Assembly (NCBI GenBank): GCA_041739525.1
Contig: JBGSNQ010000135.1
Location: forward strand, 5,863 to 69,862
Direction: 5' to 3'
Source of the DNA: DATJGR01 sp041739525
GTDB lineage: Bacteria; Pseudomonadota; Gammaproteobacteria; Pseudomonadales; Azotimanducaceae
DNA: 64,000 bases
Shown: positions 8,706 to 17,852 of the stretch, piece after piece
How the letters are laid out: each line of letters begins with the position of its first letter
Numbering within the stretch: the stretch's first letter is position 1
Notes under the pieces: model-generated
Told to the model about the DNA's origin: nothing
Database searches by the model: none
Seen by the model: the letters and a program-made list of their open reading frames with translations, nothing else
Program-made: the position numbers and the translations under genes

Positions 8706-9960
8706 CAGCGACTCCCCTGTCGCAGATCGATCCACTGTGTTCTCACGAACCGCAACGGATCGGCTGCTTCCAGTACGTGGTTCAGTTTGAATTCGTACAC
8801 GGCGCCGCGATCGATGTCGGCCGGAGAGAACGCGAATGCGTAACTCGGCAGTTCCTTGTCCATCACGATGGGGAAATGAAAGAAGTACGGATTGCAGGCT
8901 TTCGCAATCTGCGAGGCCATCTCCTGACTGTCGGCGGTGGCAACGTGCGCTCGTACAGCGCCGCCAGCATCCTGTCGTGAAACTCGTCGATGCGGGACAA
9001 CACGTCGGGGTCCTGGATGCCGATCAACATGATTGTCTGAAACCGTCCGCCGCCTGCGCCTTCCAGCTTCATCGTGTACGGCTGCGGTTCCCACCGCGAG
9101 CCGGTGACGCGAACCACACGATCGCTCAGCGCGACGTAGTCGGCCTGCGTGACGTCGAGTACGCCACCCGGTTCGGTGAGCCGGAATGGGTCGCTGTTTT
9201 CGTACAACATGTGCGCCGACACGCTCTCGGGATCGCAACGATTGCGCGCGCTCAACGGCTCGATCTCGAAACCGTCCGCGTCGATGCTGAACAGCACCCC
9301 GGCGCCGCGGCTCGGATAAACGGTGCACTGCGCACCGCACTCGGCGACCTTCGCCGCGTGCCACGACGCACCCGCCGGCGCACCTTTCATCAATGCGAAA
9401 CTCGCCAACACCGCCGTGTCGGTAGTTCGCCCTCCCAGAATTATGTTGGCTCCCGCCTGTAACGCTGCGATGTACGGCTCCGCACCCAGCACCGCGACGA
9501 TGTGATCGCACGCATCGATGGATGCGTCCGTCAACGGACCGTGCGGCGCCAACGGACGCACTCTGCCGGCGGCGTTCTCCGACTTGACCACACTCTTGCT
9601 CTGCTCGCAGTACAACACGGCGATCAGTGGATGGATGGCGAGTTCCGCGGCGACCTCGAGCACGATGTCGCGTGTCCAGTCTACGTTCAGGTCGCCGCCG
9701 GCCTGTCCGCAACTGCCGATGATCAATGGAATGCCCGCCTCGGCCCCCGCTTTCATGAGAAGAGTGAGGTCGCGCTTCACAGAGCCACGGTTGTTCTTGG
9801 ACATCCCCAACGCGAGATAAGCCGCGCCGCTGTCCGTCGAGCCCGCATCGGTAGCGATCGCGTATGCACCCTGCGCAATGCCGTAACGAAGTTCTTCTTC
9901 CCGCGCACCGGCCCCTAGCGAACCCGTCGGCACGAGTATTTTCACGAGCGCATCAGACAT
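8705..9960 (-). pseudogene. AtuA-like (DUF1446) protein, frameshifted near its C-terminus
   Basis: The first frame starts at ATG 9960 and carries family features: VPTGSLGAGAREEELRYGIA, DAGSTDSGAAYLALG, GSCGQAGGDLNVDW and GANIILGGRTTDTAV. It runs through DRMLAALYER and then becomes basic and meaningless (residues after about 337). The adjacent frame continues the family sequence (VATADSQEMASQ, then ACNPYFFHFPIVMDKELPSY) to a stop at 8705. Adding one base near 8953 joins both into a protein of about 418 residues. AtuA-type proteins act in acyclic terpene or branched/aromatic acid catabolism with acyl-CoA carboxylases; none is seen nearby. The C-terminal part overlaps the DUF4387 start by four bases, showing that the lower frame is the authentic end. 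Confidence 0.85.
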
Positions 9961-10101
9961 TTGCGGATGTCCACGTTGGGTTGAAAGCGGCGAGATTCTG
10001 CTTCGCGCACGCTGAAGATCGGCATTCGTCTCTGTACGATACCGCCACGGCTACGCTCCCCTCACACCATCGCAACTCATCAATTCGAGAACGGCATCAT
10101 A

Positions 10102-11448
10102 TTGGACGCTGCGACACTGCTGAATCCCGCCTTGCTCGGCCTGGCGATGGTCGTCACGTTCATGACGCTGATCATGACGAAACGCATGTCCGCGGTCGCG
10201 GCCTTGATCGTTGTGCCCATTCTGTTCGGGCTGCTCGCCGGCGCCGGCCCGAGTCTCGGCAAGATGATGATCGAGGGCGTACTGCAGGTGACGCCCACGG
10301 CGCTGATGCTTGCTTTCGCGGTGCTGTACTTCGCCACGGTGATGGACGCGGGCCTGTTCGATCCGCTGGTGCGGCGCGTGCTCGCCACCGTGGGCGACGA
10401 TCCGATGCGCATCAGCATCGGCACTGCGCTGCTGGCGACGGTGGTTTCGCTCGACGGCGACGGCACCACCACCGCACTGATCGTGGTCAGCGCCATGTTG
10501 CCGGTGTATCGGAAGACCGGCATGAACCCGCTGGTTCTCGCCACGCTGCTCGCCCTATGCAACGCGTTGATGAATATCGTGCCCTGGGGCGGTCCGGCCG
10601 CGAGAGTGGCCAGTTCCGTTCAAGTGGATATGAACGACATATTTTTGCCGCTGATACCCTCGATGGCGAGTGGTTTGATCGCGGTGCTGGGGATTGCCTG
10701 GCTGTTCGGACGCCGCGAGCGGGCTCGACTCGCGACCGTGCCCAACAAGCCCACACTGTCGCAACCCGTTCCCGAACTCGCATCTGCACTCGCAAAACCG
10801 GCGGACGACAGCGCGCGGCGACCTGGTCTTTTCTGGTTCAATCTGGTCCTCACGGTGTTGTTGTTCGCCGGCATCATCACCAAGGTGGCACCGCTGCCCG
10901 TACTGATGATGGTTGCGTTCGTGATCGCGGCAACCGTCAACTATCCGAACCTGAAAGATCAGCGGCAGCGCGTGGCGGCTCACGCGGAAAGCGTCGTCAA
11001 CATCGTCATTCTGATTTTTGCCGCCGGCGCGTTCACGGGCATCCTGAACGAGACCGGCATGGCGGACGCGATGGCAACCGCTTCGCTTTCGGTCATTCCG
11101 CCATCGGTCGGTGTGTACCTCGCACCGCTCACCGGGCTCGCGGCCATGCCGCTCACGTTCGTAATGTCGAACGATGCTTACTACTTTGGGCTGGTACCCG
11201 TCATCGCCGAGGCCGCCGCGAATTATGGAATCGCGCCGGAGGCGATCGCGCGTGCATCGCTGGTCGCTCAACCCGTGCACATGCTCAGTCCGCTGCTGGC
11301 ACCGATCTATCTGGTGTGCGGTCTGCTGAGCGTCGATGTGGTGGACGCACAACGATTTGCGTTGAAGTGGGCAATCCTCGTCAGCCTGATCGTGCTCGCT
11401 ACAGCGCTGCTGACTGGCGCGATTCCACTGAGAGGCTCCCTCGCCTGA
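10102..11448 (+). CDS. CitMHS-family (citrate/metal:H+ symporter-like) carrier
   Basis: Integral inner-membrane carrier of 448 residues with about eleven or twelve membrane segments. SLDGDGTTTALIVVSAMLP and NIVPWGGPAARVASS match the two conserved re-entrant motifs of the CitMHS (citrate-Mg2+:H+ symporter) family. A Pro/Ala-rich cytoplasmic loop around residues 205-240 separates the two halves. The start is a TTG at 10102; no strong ribosome binding site is visible, and the first helix begins about ten residues later, so the start is slightly uncertain. The gene is divergent from the AtuA/DUF4387 pair and convergent with the ThuA operon. The substrate is probably a di- or tricarboxylate. Confidence 0.82.
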   Translation: MDAATLLNPALLGLAMVVTFMTLIMTKRMSAVAALIVVPILFGLLAGAGPSLGKMMIEGVLQVTPTALMLAFAVLYFATVMDAGLFDPLVRRVLATVGDDPMRISIGTALLATVVSLDGDGTTTALIVVSAMLPVYRKTGMNPLVLATLLALCNALMNIVPWGGPAARVASSVQVDMNDIFLPLIPSMASGLIAVLGIAWLFGRRERARLATVPNKPTLSQPVPELASALAKPADDSARRPGLFWFNLVLTVLLFAGIITKVAPLPVLMMVAFVIAATVNYPNLKDQRQRVAAHAESVVNIVILIFAAGAFTGILNETGMADAMATASLSVIPPSVGVYLAPLTGLAAMPLTFVMSNDAYYFGLVPVIAEAAANYGIAPEAIARASLVAQPVHMLSPLLAPIYLVCGLLSVDVVDAQRFALKWAILVSLIVLATALLTGAIPLRGSLA

Positions 11449-11611
11449 GCCGCAAACGCAATCGAATCAACGCCGCAGTCTTGCAAGGTCGTTAGTGCAT
11501 CGCCCTCGCGAAGTTCGATCAGGTCGACGACGCCCGCTTCCTCATGCAGCCGCTCGAGCACGCCATTGATGCGTCGATCGGTGATGGGATTCGAGGACGG
11601 CGGATTCATGT

Positions 11612-12337
11612 TCAGGTTTCGAACCACCCCGTCGGCGAATTCGGCGACGTGCGCGTATCGATGGCCGACGACGCAGGCTTCGCCCAGCCCACCGCGTTGC
11701 ACAGAACGCGCGCGATCACCGGGTCGTGATAGACAGGATACGTCTCGTGGCCAGGGCTGAAGTAAAACACCCGCCCTTTGCCGCGGCGGAAACAACAGCC
11801 GCTGCGGAACACTTCGCCACCCGAAAAACTGCTGATGAACACGAGTTCGTCCGGCGGCGGAATGTCGAAGTATTCACCGTACATCTCGTGCTTCGGAATC
11901 ACGATCGGGTGCGGCACGCCGGCGGCGATCGGATGTTGCGGCGCCACCGTCCACAGCAGCTCGCGGTCGTCCGCTTCGCGCCAGCGCAGATTGCAGCGTG
12001 TACCCATCAGGCGGCGGAAGATCTTCGAGAGGTGCGCGGAGTGCAGAACGATCAACCCCATGCCGTCGAGCACACGCTGCGCAATGCGCTCGACCACCGT
12101 ATCGTCGACCTTGTGATGCGCGAGGTGTCCCCACCACAACAGCACGTCGGTTGCATCGAGGCGCGCGGCGTCGAGGCCATGTTCCGGTTGCTCGAGCGTC
12201 GCCGTGGCGATCTCGTTTCCGGGCAGCCCCTTCGCCAACAACCGCGCGATGGTGTTGTGCATGCCGTCGGGATAGATGGCGGCTACTGCCGGATTCTTCC
12301 GTTCGTGAACGTTCTCGCCCCACACCGTGATGTTCAT
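11612..12337 (-). CDS. ThuA-domain protein
   Basis: Cytoplasmic ThuA-like protein of 241 residues from ATG 12337 (MNITVWGENVHERKNPAVAA). The class-I-glutamine-amidotransferase-like fold is supported by DVLLWWGHLAHHKV, GLIVLHSAHLSKIF and the C-terminal GRVFYFSPGHETYPVYHDP. ThuA proteins occur in trehalose/sucrose utilisation loci with Gfo/Idh/MocA dehydrogenases, in line with the upstream genes. Its ATG overlaps the stop of the nitroreductase gene (ATGA), and it is the last gene of a five-gene minus-strand operon. No signal peptide is present. The 163 bases to the convergent CitMHS gene hold no gene. Confidence 0.85.
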   Translation of the reverse strand: MNITVWGENVHERKNPAVAAIYPDGMHNTIARLLAKGLPGNEIATATLEQPEHGLDAARLDATDVLLWWGHLAHHKVDDTVVERIAQRVLDGMGLIVLHSAHLSKIFRRLMGTRCNLRWREADDRELLWTVAPQHPIAAGVPHPIVIPKHEMYGEYFDIPPPDELVFISSFSGGEVFRSGCCFRRGKGRVFYFSPGHETYPVYHDPVIARVLCNAVGWAKPASSAIDTRTSPNSPTGWFET

Positions 12338-13005
12338 GATTTCGTCCAACGTGATTGCCAGCCTTCGGCCGGCTGTTCTTTCGCAAACGGCCATGCCGTT
12401 CCGAACGTGTCGAGATACGCGACCTCGCCCACCGGCTTGCGTCGCACCGGACCTTGCTTGTCGGTCGGATAACCAATCGGCAGCAGGCAATAGATCTGAT
12501 TGTTGTCGGGGATGCGCAACGTCTCGCGCAGTTCCGCTTCGTGCGAGAGCGGAAAGTTGAACACCGATCCACCGAGGCCGAGTGCGCGTGCCGCAAGCAG
12601 CAGGTTCTGAACAGCGGGGAATGCGCTGCCGCCGGGTGTGCCGTGGCGGCCTTTCAAGCCAAGCACTGCGATGATTGCGGGACATTCCGCGAGGTGATGC
12701 ACGAGATGCTCTACGCTGCGCAGCGAAAGCCGCTGCGAGCGCGGTAGCTCATCGATCGCTTCGGGACGCTCCGCGTAACGCGCGATGTAACGCTGCCACG
12801 GCGTTTGCGACCACTGCTGCATCTGCGCCTTCACCGCCGCGTCGCGGATGATGACGAAGCGCCAGTCCTGCGCGTTCTGTCCCGAAGGCGCACGAATGGC
12901 AGCGTCGAGCAGCTGAAACAGCACGTCTTCCGGGATTGCATCGGGTTTGAAACGACGCAGCGCGCGCGCGGTGTACAGCGTGCCGAACAATGGATGATCG
13001 GTCAT
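12334..13005 (-). CDS. nitroreductase-family flavoprotein
   Basis: FMN-dependent oxidoreductase of the nitroreductase superfamily, 223 residues from ATG 13005. The N-terminal ARALRRFKPDAIPEDVL and RAPSGQNAQDWRFVII are the usual FMN-binding signature, and FPAVQNLLLAARALGLGG is the second conserved block. Such enzymes use NAD(P)H to reduce quinones, nitro groups or, in some pathways, iodinated or conjugated substrates. It starts two bases after the upstream Gfo/Idh/MocA stop and overlaps the ThuA start, so it is co-expressed with sugar-oxidation-type genes. The substrate is unknown. Confidence 0.87.
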   Translation of the reverse strand: MTDHPLFGTLYTARALRRFKPDAIPEDVLFQLLDAAIRAPSGQNAQDWRFVIIRDAAVKAQMQQWSQTPWQRYIARYAERPEAIDELPRSQRLSLRSVEHLVHHLAECPAIIAVLGLKGRHGTPGGSAFPAVQNLLLAARALGLGGSVFNFPLSHEAELRETLRIPDNNQIYCLLPIGYPTDKQGPVRRKPVGEVAYLDTFGTAWPFAKEQPAEGWQSRWTKS

Positions 13006-13007
13006 GG

Positions 13008-14267
13008 TCAGTGCTTGGCGCCGAGCAACTGCGCGCCACCACGTCCTTGTTGGATAGCCGGCACGTACGTTGCGAGTCGCTTCTCCGTGGCCGGATCGGT
13101 GAGATCGATCGTGCGACCCTCTTCGGCCGACAAGTACGCAGCCATCGTCAACCGCACGATTTCGCGACCGTACGCCCAGTCGAGCAGCGGCGGCCGATTG
13201 TTCGTAAAGGCCTGCACCGCGTCCTGATTCTCGTCGACGTAGCCGTACAGGTCGGGTTCGTTCGGCTGCACTGCGAGCAAACCCTGACTGGCTGTCGATT
13301 TCTCGAGCGCGAGTTCCGCATCGGCAACGCCCGCCGCAGCCGCATCGCCAATGAAGATTTCGAGCGGCGAACGCAAACTGTTTGCTTCGAGCGCGTAACC
13401 GGGGCCGAGACCGTCGAGCAGCAGCCGCAAACCCTGCTTGTCGTACATCCACGACACCGTGAACTGACCCTGCACGCGCTGACCGGTTTCAGGATTCAGG
13501 AACGTGACGATGCCCGTCGCAAAATCCTCCGCGGGCGTTTTGGTGTAGTCGACGCCGTGTTTTGCGCGCAGTTCCTCGCGGTAACGCGGCAATCCCCACT
13601 TCAGCAGCGCCACTTGCGCGTTGACCGATTGCGGCACGAGAAACGTCGGCGACTTGCCGGGCGGCGTCAGCGCGTACCACGACAACGCGATGGAATGACA
13701 ACCCATGTCGGAGAGCACACCGCCGCCCTGCTGCGTCGGATCCCAGAACCAGGCGTTGTGCGGACCGCCGTGTTCCTCGGCCGAACGCGCAAGCGCCAGC
13801 GGCCCCATCGCGCCGATCACGCCGCGCAACTGCCGCAACGCGTTCTGCACCGACTTCATGTGGATCTGGTTTTCGAAATAGGCGGTCGGCGCGCCGATCT
13901 GCTTTGCCAGCGCCATCACACGATCGGCTTCCGCGAGATTACGCGCGAGCGGCTTCTCGATGATCAGTCCGGTGAGTTTGGCGCCGGAGGCAACTGCCTG
14001 CGCCGCTTCTTCCAGCGCTGGCACGCGTGTGAAGTTCGGGCCGAAGAACGCGAGCACGTCGCAGTTGCGCGCGAGTTCGCCGATGGTCTTGTAGATGGTT
14101 CCCGCGCCGAGGCCGTTGTCGCGCACGAACTTCGCCAACCGTTCCGGGGGCGAGCGCGAGACCAACCCGGAAACTTCCACGCCGCGCACGCTGACCAACG
14201 AGCGCAACTGAAATTCGGAAATGAAGCCGCCGCCGATGATGCCGTAGCGCAGTGTCTTGCCGTTCAT
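13008..14267 (-). CDS. Gfo/Idh/MocA-family oxidoreductase (first of two)
   Basis: NAD(P)-dependent dehydrogenase of 419 residues. The N-terminal Rossmann motif is GIIGGGFISEFQ, the EKPLARN segment (catalytic Lys) lies near residue 105-110, and GGGVLSDMGCHSIALSWYAL is the family's conserved active-site region with HxxxxxxY-like spacing. It is longer than the usual 330-370 residues because of insertions near residue 195-260. No Tat or Sec leader is visible, so it is cytoplasmic. Sugars, inositols or glycosides are common substrates. It lies seven bases downstream of a second Gfo/Idh/MocA gene, suggesting two sequential or reversible oxidation steps on one substrate. Confidence 0.88.
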   Translation of the reverse strand: MNGKTLRYGIIGGGFISEFQLRSLVSVRGVEVSGLVSRSPPERLAKFVRDNGLGAGTIYKTIGELARNCDVLAFFGPNFTRVPALEEAAQAVASGAKLTGLIIEKPLARNLAEADRVMALAKQIGAPTAYFENQIHMKSVQNALRQLRGVIGAMGPLALARSAEEHGGPHNAWFWDPTQQGGGVLSDMGCHSIALSWYALTPPGKSPTFLVPQSVNAQVALLKWGLPRYREELRAKHGVDYTKTPAEDFATGIVTFLNPETGQRVQGQFTVSWMYDKQGLRLLLDGLGPGYALEANSLRSPLEIFIGDAAAAGVADAELALEKSTASQGLLAVQPNEPDLYGYVDENQDAVQAFTNNRPPLLDWAYGREIVRLTMAAYLSAEEGRTIDLTDPATEKRLATYVPAIQQGRGGAQLLGAKH

Positions 14268-14273
14268 GAATCG

Positions 14274-15386
14274 TCAATCTTCCAGTGTGTCGTCGGGTAG
14301 TCCTGCCGCCAACGGTTCCGGTCGGGGGCAAGTGGTATCGAGAATGATGTGAGTGCCGATCTCGGATGCACGAATCGAACTTTCCATCAGATCGAGCACG
14401 TGCAGCGCGAGTTCGCCGGAGGCACGATGCGGCCGGTTGCGTTGCGCGCCACGCACCATGTCGGCAAGGCCGATGCCACGGCTCTGCTGCGCATTGCCGT
14501 GCGTTAGCGGCACATCGTGCCATTCGTCGCGGAAGTGTTTCTTGATCTGCACTGGGCCGCCGAACGTGTTCGGATCAGGCACGGCGAGCGTGCCTTCGGT
14601 GCCGTAGATTTCGATCCAGCGGTTGCGCGACGCCTGTACGTCGAAGCTGGTCACCAGCGTGGCAACGGGGCCGGACACGAAATCGACGACGCTGGAAACG
14701 TGCGTGGGCACCTGCACTTTCATGCGTTGCCCTTTCAGCGGTTCGCTGCCGATGATCCGCTCCGCGCGCGAAATGCGCGCGGAACTGGTGATGCGCCGCG
14801 CGGGGCCGAGCAGCATCACGAGCGCGGTGAAGTAATACGGACCCATGTCGAACATCGGCCCGGCGCCGTACTCGTAGAAAATCTGCGGCCGCGGATGCCA
14901 CGCTTCCGGGCCGGGCGAGAGCATGAACGCATTCGCGCCCAACGGTTCGCCGATGGCGCCCGAGTCAATCAGCCCACGGCACGTCTGCAATCCGGCGCCG
15001 AGGAACGTGTCCGGCGCGCTGCCGATGCGCAGCCCCTTCGAACGTGCTGAAGAAACGAGTTCGCACCCTTCCTTCACCGTTAGCGCCAGCGGCTTCTCGC
15101 AGTACACCGACTTACCCGCATCGAGTACCGCACGGGAGACGCTGACGTGCGCCTGCGGAATGGTCAGATTCACCACCAGATCTACGCCTGCGTCGGTGAG
15201 CAGCCCATCTACCGAAAGCACTCGCGGAATCGTGTGCTCGGCGGCGAACGCCGCAGCGCGCTCAGCATCGATGTCGGCGCACGCGACGAGATCGATGAAC
15301 GGCAGCGCGGTCAGTTTCTCGGCATAGACCTTTGCGATGACGCCGCAACCGACGATGCCGACGCGCGTGGCAATCTCGTTCGCCAC
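14274..15386 (-). CDS. Gfo/Idh/MocA-family oxidoreductase (second of two)
   Basis: NAD(P)-dependent dehydrogenase of 370 residues with Rossmann motif VGIVGCGVIAKVYAEKL at the N-terminus, catalytic-region CEKPLALT near residue 100, and EYGAGPMFDMGPYYFTALVMLL near residue 170-190. The family oxidises or reduces a hydroxyl of sugars and cyclitols. The gene starts four bases after the stop of the TIM-barrel isomerase and is followed by its paralogue. The pair differs in length and sequence, so this is not a recent duplication. Confidence 0.88.
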   Translation of the reverse strand: MANEIATRVGIVGCGVIAKVYAEKLTALPFIDLVACADIDAERAAAFAAEHTIPRVLSVDGLLTDAGVDLVVNLTIPQAHVSVSRAVLDAGKSVYCEKPLALTVKEGCELVSSARSKGLRIGSAPDTFLGAGLQTCRGLIDSGAIGEPLGANAFMLSPGPEAWHPRPQIFYEYGAGPMFDMGPYYFTALVMLLGPARRITSSARISRAERIIGSEPLKGQRMKVQVPTHVSSVVDFVSGPVATLVTSFDVQASRNRWIEIYGTEGTLAVPDPNTFGGPVQIKKHFRDEWHDVPLTHGNAQQSRGIGLADMVRGAQRNRPHRASGELALHVLDLMESSIRASEIGTHIILDTTCPRPEPLAAGLPDDTLED

Positions 15387-15389
15387 GCG

Positions 15390-16148
15390 TTACTTCCGGC
15401 CCGCGGCGAGACCGTGGCTGGTCAGATAGCGATGACTCTTCTCGATCGCTTCGAACATGTCGGTGGCGCATTGATCGAGTTCCACCACGTGCCACTTCGC
15501 GCGGCTCGCTTTCGCAATCGCCGGCACGTCCATCACACCGTCGCCCACCGCAACCATCGGCGCTTCGTGATTCGTCGCCGGACCGTCTTTGATGTGCAAC
15601 AGGCGCGCGCGTTCGCCGAGATTGCGCACCACACCGGCCGGGTCCGCGCCACCGACCTTCGCCCAGTACGTATCCACTTCCGCGAACACGCTCGGATCGA
15701 GCAGCCGGAACAGCATGGAGTGCGCCGTTTCGTTGCCGATGCGGTTGGAAAACTCCCACCAGTGATTGTGGTAACCGAGCGACATGCCGCGTGCGCGCAC
15801 TTTTTCGTTGAAGGTGTTCAGTCGATCCGCGCACGTGCGCACGCCGTCAGCATCGGTGAATTTGTCGGGCGGCAGAAACGCAACTATCAGATCTTTGTTA
15901 CCGATCGCATCCTGCAGATCGAGTACTTCCGCCGTTGCGTCCGGCTTCGGCAGCGCCACGTGTCCGCTCGACACCACGAGCCCGGCATCGGCCAGGCAGC
16001 GATTGAACGCACCGGGACTCAGATCGGCGAGACCCGCCACTTCCACACCGACATATCCGACGCGGCCGAGGCGCGCGAGTATCGGTGCGAGACCCTGCTT
16101 TGCTTCTTCGCGAAGCGAATACAACTGAACGGAAATCGGTGCTGTCAT
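15390..16148 (-). CDS. sugar phosphate isomerase/epimerase-like TIM-barrel protein
   Basis: Cytoplasmic protein of 252 residues of the AP-endonuclease-2-like TIM-barrel family (xylose-isomerase-like, IolE/IolI type). The ATG at 16148 follows a G-rich ribosome binding site. Motifs include SVQLYSLREEAKQG, GYVGVEVAGLADLSP, LGYHNHWWEF (metal-binding His/Glu) and VFAEVDTYWAKVGG with LLHIKDGPA. It is the first gene of the operon isomerase, dehydrogenase, dehydrogenase, nitroreductase, ThuA, a set typical of conversion of an unusual sugar, cyclitol or glycoside. A 157-base divergent promoter region separates it from the luciferase-like gene. Confidence 0.87.
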   Translation of the reverse strand: MTAPISVQLYSLREEAKQGLAPILARLGRVGYVGVEVAGLADLSPGAFNRCLADAGLVVSSGHVALPKPDATAEVLDLQDAIGNKDLIVAFLPPDKFTDADGVRTCADRLNTFNEKVRARGMSLGYHNHWWEFSNRIGNETAHSMLFRLLDPSVFAEVDTYWAKVGGADPAGVVRNLGERARLLHIKDGPATNHEAPMVAVGDGVMDVPAIAKASRAKWHVVELDQCATDMFEAIEKSHRYLTSHGLAAGRK

Positions 16149-16305
16149 CGTGCCCCCCAGAATGATCGGACGATGTCGTAACGAAAGCCTGCGTGCAAGT
16201 CTCGACGAAACGCTTCGCGAACGAACTCGAGCCGTCACCTCGCCCGGCGTGCGGCGATGTAGCAATATGCGACGGTTACGTATGCGAACCGACCGGGGGA
16301 GTCTC

Positions 16306-17178
16306 ATGGAATACGGCATCGTTCTACCGCACAACGAGATCGGCAACGATCCGGGCGCGATCAAAGCGTTCGCACAAGGCGCGGAAGCACTGGGTGCCAC
16401 GCACCTGTTGATCTACGACCACGTCATGGGTGCCGACCCGAACCGGCCCGGCGGATGGAAGAACCGACCTTACGACAAAGACGTGGCGTTCCACGAACCG
16501 TTCACTACGTTCGCGTTCATCGCCGCAGTCACGTCGAAGATCGAGATGATGAGCGCGGTGCTGATCCTGCCGCAGCGCCAGACCGTGCTGGTCGGCAAGC
16601 AGGCGGCGGAAGTGGCGATCCTCTCCAACGGCCGGTTCCGTTTGGGTGTCGGCACGGGCTGGAACACCGTGGAATACGAAGCGTTGAACGAGGACTTCCA
16701 TACCCGCGGTGCACGCCAGTCGGAGCAGGTCGATCTGCTGCGCAAACTATGGGGCGAAGACAGCTTCTCGTACGCCGGCAAGTGGCACACCGTCACTGCG
16801 GCGAGCATCAATCCGCGGCCTGCGAAGACGATCCCCATCTGGTTCGGCGGCGGCGCACCGGCGCTGCTCAAACGTTGCGGCGAACTGGGTGACGGCTGGA
16901 TTCCGATTCAAGGGCCAACCCCCGAAGCGGCCGAGTCGTTGAAGACGATCCGCTCGTACCGCGAAGCGGCCGGAAAATCGTGGGACGGCTTCGGCGTGCA
17001 GGCACAGGCGCAGTTCCGCGGCGGCAATCCCGAACGCTGGCAACAACACGCCGGCAAGTGGCGCGATATCGGTGCAACACACCTTGCGGTGGCGTCGCAG
17101 AACGCCGGGCTTGTCGGCGTAGACGCACATCTGCAAGCCGCCGCGAGTTACCTGTCGGCCGTGCGCGAAATCGTCTGA
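16306..17178 (+). CDS. luciferase-like (LLM class) flavin/F420-dependent oxidoreductase A
   Basis: TIM-barrel oxidoreductase of 290 residues. ATG 16306 follows GGGGGA and starts the MEYGIVLPHNEIG sequence typical of the subgroup; longer starts lack support. Family motifs are THLLIYDHV, EPFTTFAFIAAVT, LPQRQTVLVGKQAAEV, FRLGVGTGWNTVEYEAL and PIWFGGGAPALLKRCGELGDGW. The group uses reduced F420 or FMN; the choice cannot be decided from sequence alone, but many such proteins are named F420-dependent. It is followed one base later by a membrane protein gene and is divergent from the sugar-oxidation operon. Confidence 0.85.
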   Translation: MEYGIVLPHNEIGNDPGAIKAFAQGAEALGATHLLIYDHVMGADPNRPGGWKNRPYDKDVAFHEPFTTFAFIAAVTSKIEMMSAVLILPQRQTVLVGKQAAEVAILSNGRFRLGVGTGWNTVEYEALNEDFHTRGARQSEQVDLLRKLWGEDSFSYAGKWHTVTAASINPRPAKTIPIWFGGGAPALLKRCGELGDGWIPIQGPTPEAAESLKTIRSYREAAGKSWDGFGVQAQAQFRGGNPERWQQHAGKWRDIGATHLAVASQNAGLVGVDAHLQAAASYLSAVREIV

Positions 17179-17179
17179 C

Positions 17180-17839
17180 TTGAGTACCGTCCGCAATCGC
17201 GCGAAGGACCTGCTCCCGCAGGTTCTGCTGACGCTGATGAGCATCATCCAGGCGTTGGCGCTCGAGTTCCTGTGGGACGACGTTCGCGTCGCCGAGCGGG
17301 CGCTGCGCTGGGACGCCGTATCGACGTGGTTTCAGATCTTCGCCGACATGCTGGCCATCATGCAGGTGTGGCTGCTGTACACCAGCGCAACGATGCGCGT
17401 GCGCTGGACGCCGTCGATGCGCGACCTGCTGATTCCGTTCCTGATCGGTATTCTCGAGTTCCTCCTCATCGATGTGACCGGCCCGAATCATCGCGGCTTG
17501 TGGTTTCTCACGCTTGCAGCGGTTTACACGGTCGCGTCGTGGGACGCGCAAAGCGTGTTCAGCCGTGCGCGCCTCGACCCCGACAACGCGGAATTCTTCC
17601 GGGGATTCACTCCGGCGCGCGGCTTCGACCGCTTCGAATCTCCGCTCATCATCGCCACGCTGATCGGGTTCGGATTGTTCGCGGAATTCGTCGACGATCC
17701 GCCGGGCCTCGTGCTGGCGGGAATCACGTTTGCGTGCGCGGTGCTGATCTATCGTATGGAAGTGGCGCGGCGATTCTGGGGCCGTTCCATGACGCTCAGA
17801 CCCTTGGAGGACGACGAGAAACTGGTGACCGGGGATTGA
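17180..17839 (+). CDS. membrane protein of unknown function
   Basis: Protein of 219 residues beginning at TTG 17180, one base after the upstream stop. It has about five or six hydrophobic segments, including LLPQVLLTLMSIIQALALEFLW in its N-terminus region, FADMLAIMQVWLLYTSA, LLIPFLIGILEFLLIDV and LVLAGITFACAVLIY, and a charged C-terminal tail. I do not recognise the family. The tight spacing indicates co-transcription with the luciferase-like gene. It ends 13 bases from the convergent PhyH gene. Confidence 0.72.
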   Translation: MSTVRNRAKDLLPQVLLTLMSIIQALALEFLWDDVRVAERALRWDAVSTWFQIFADMLAIMQVWLLYTSATMRVRWTPSMRDLLIPFLIGILEFLLIDVTGPNHRGLWFLTLAAVYTVASWDAQSVFSRARLDPDNAEFFRGFTPARGFDRFESPLIIATLIGFGLFAEFVDDPPGLVLAGITFACAVLIYRMEVARRFWGRSMTLRPLEDDEKLVTGD

Positions 17840-17852
17840 TCTGCCGCGTCGC

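Noticed and set aside
8900..8980. Programmed frameshifting in the AtuA-like gene
   Set aside because: No slippery heptamer or following stem-loop is evident; a missing base is the simpler explanation.
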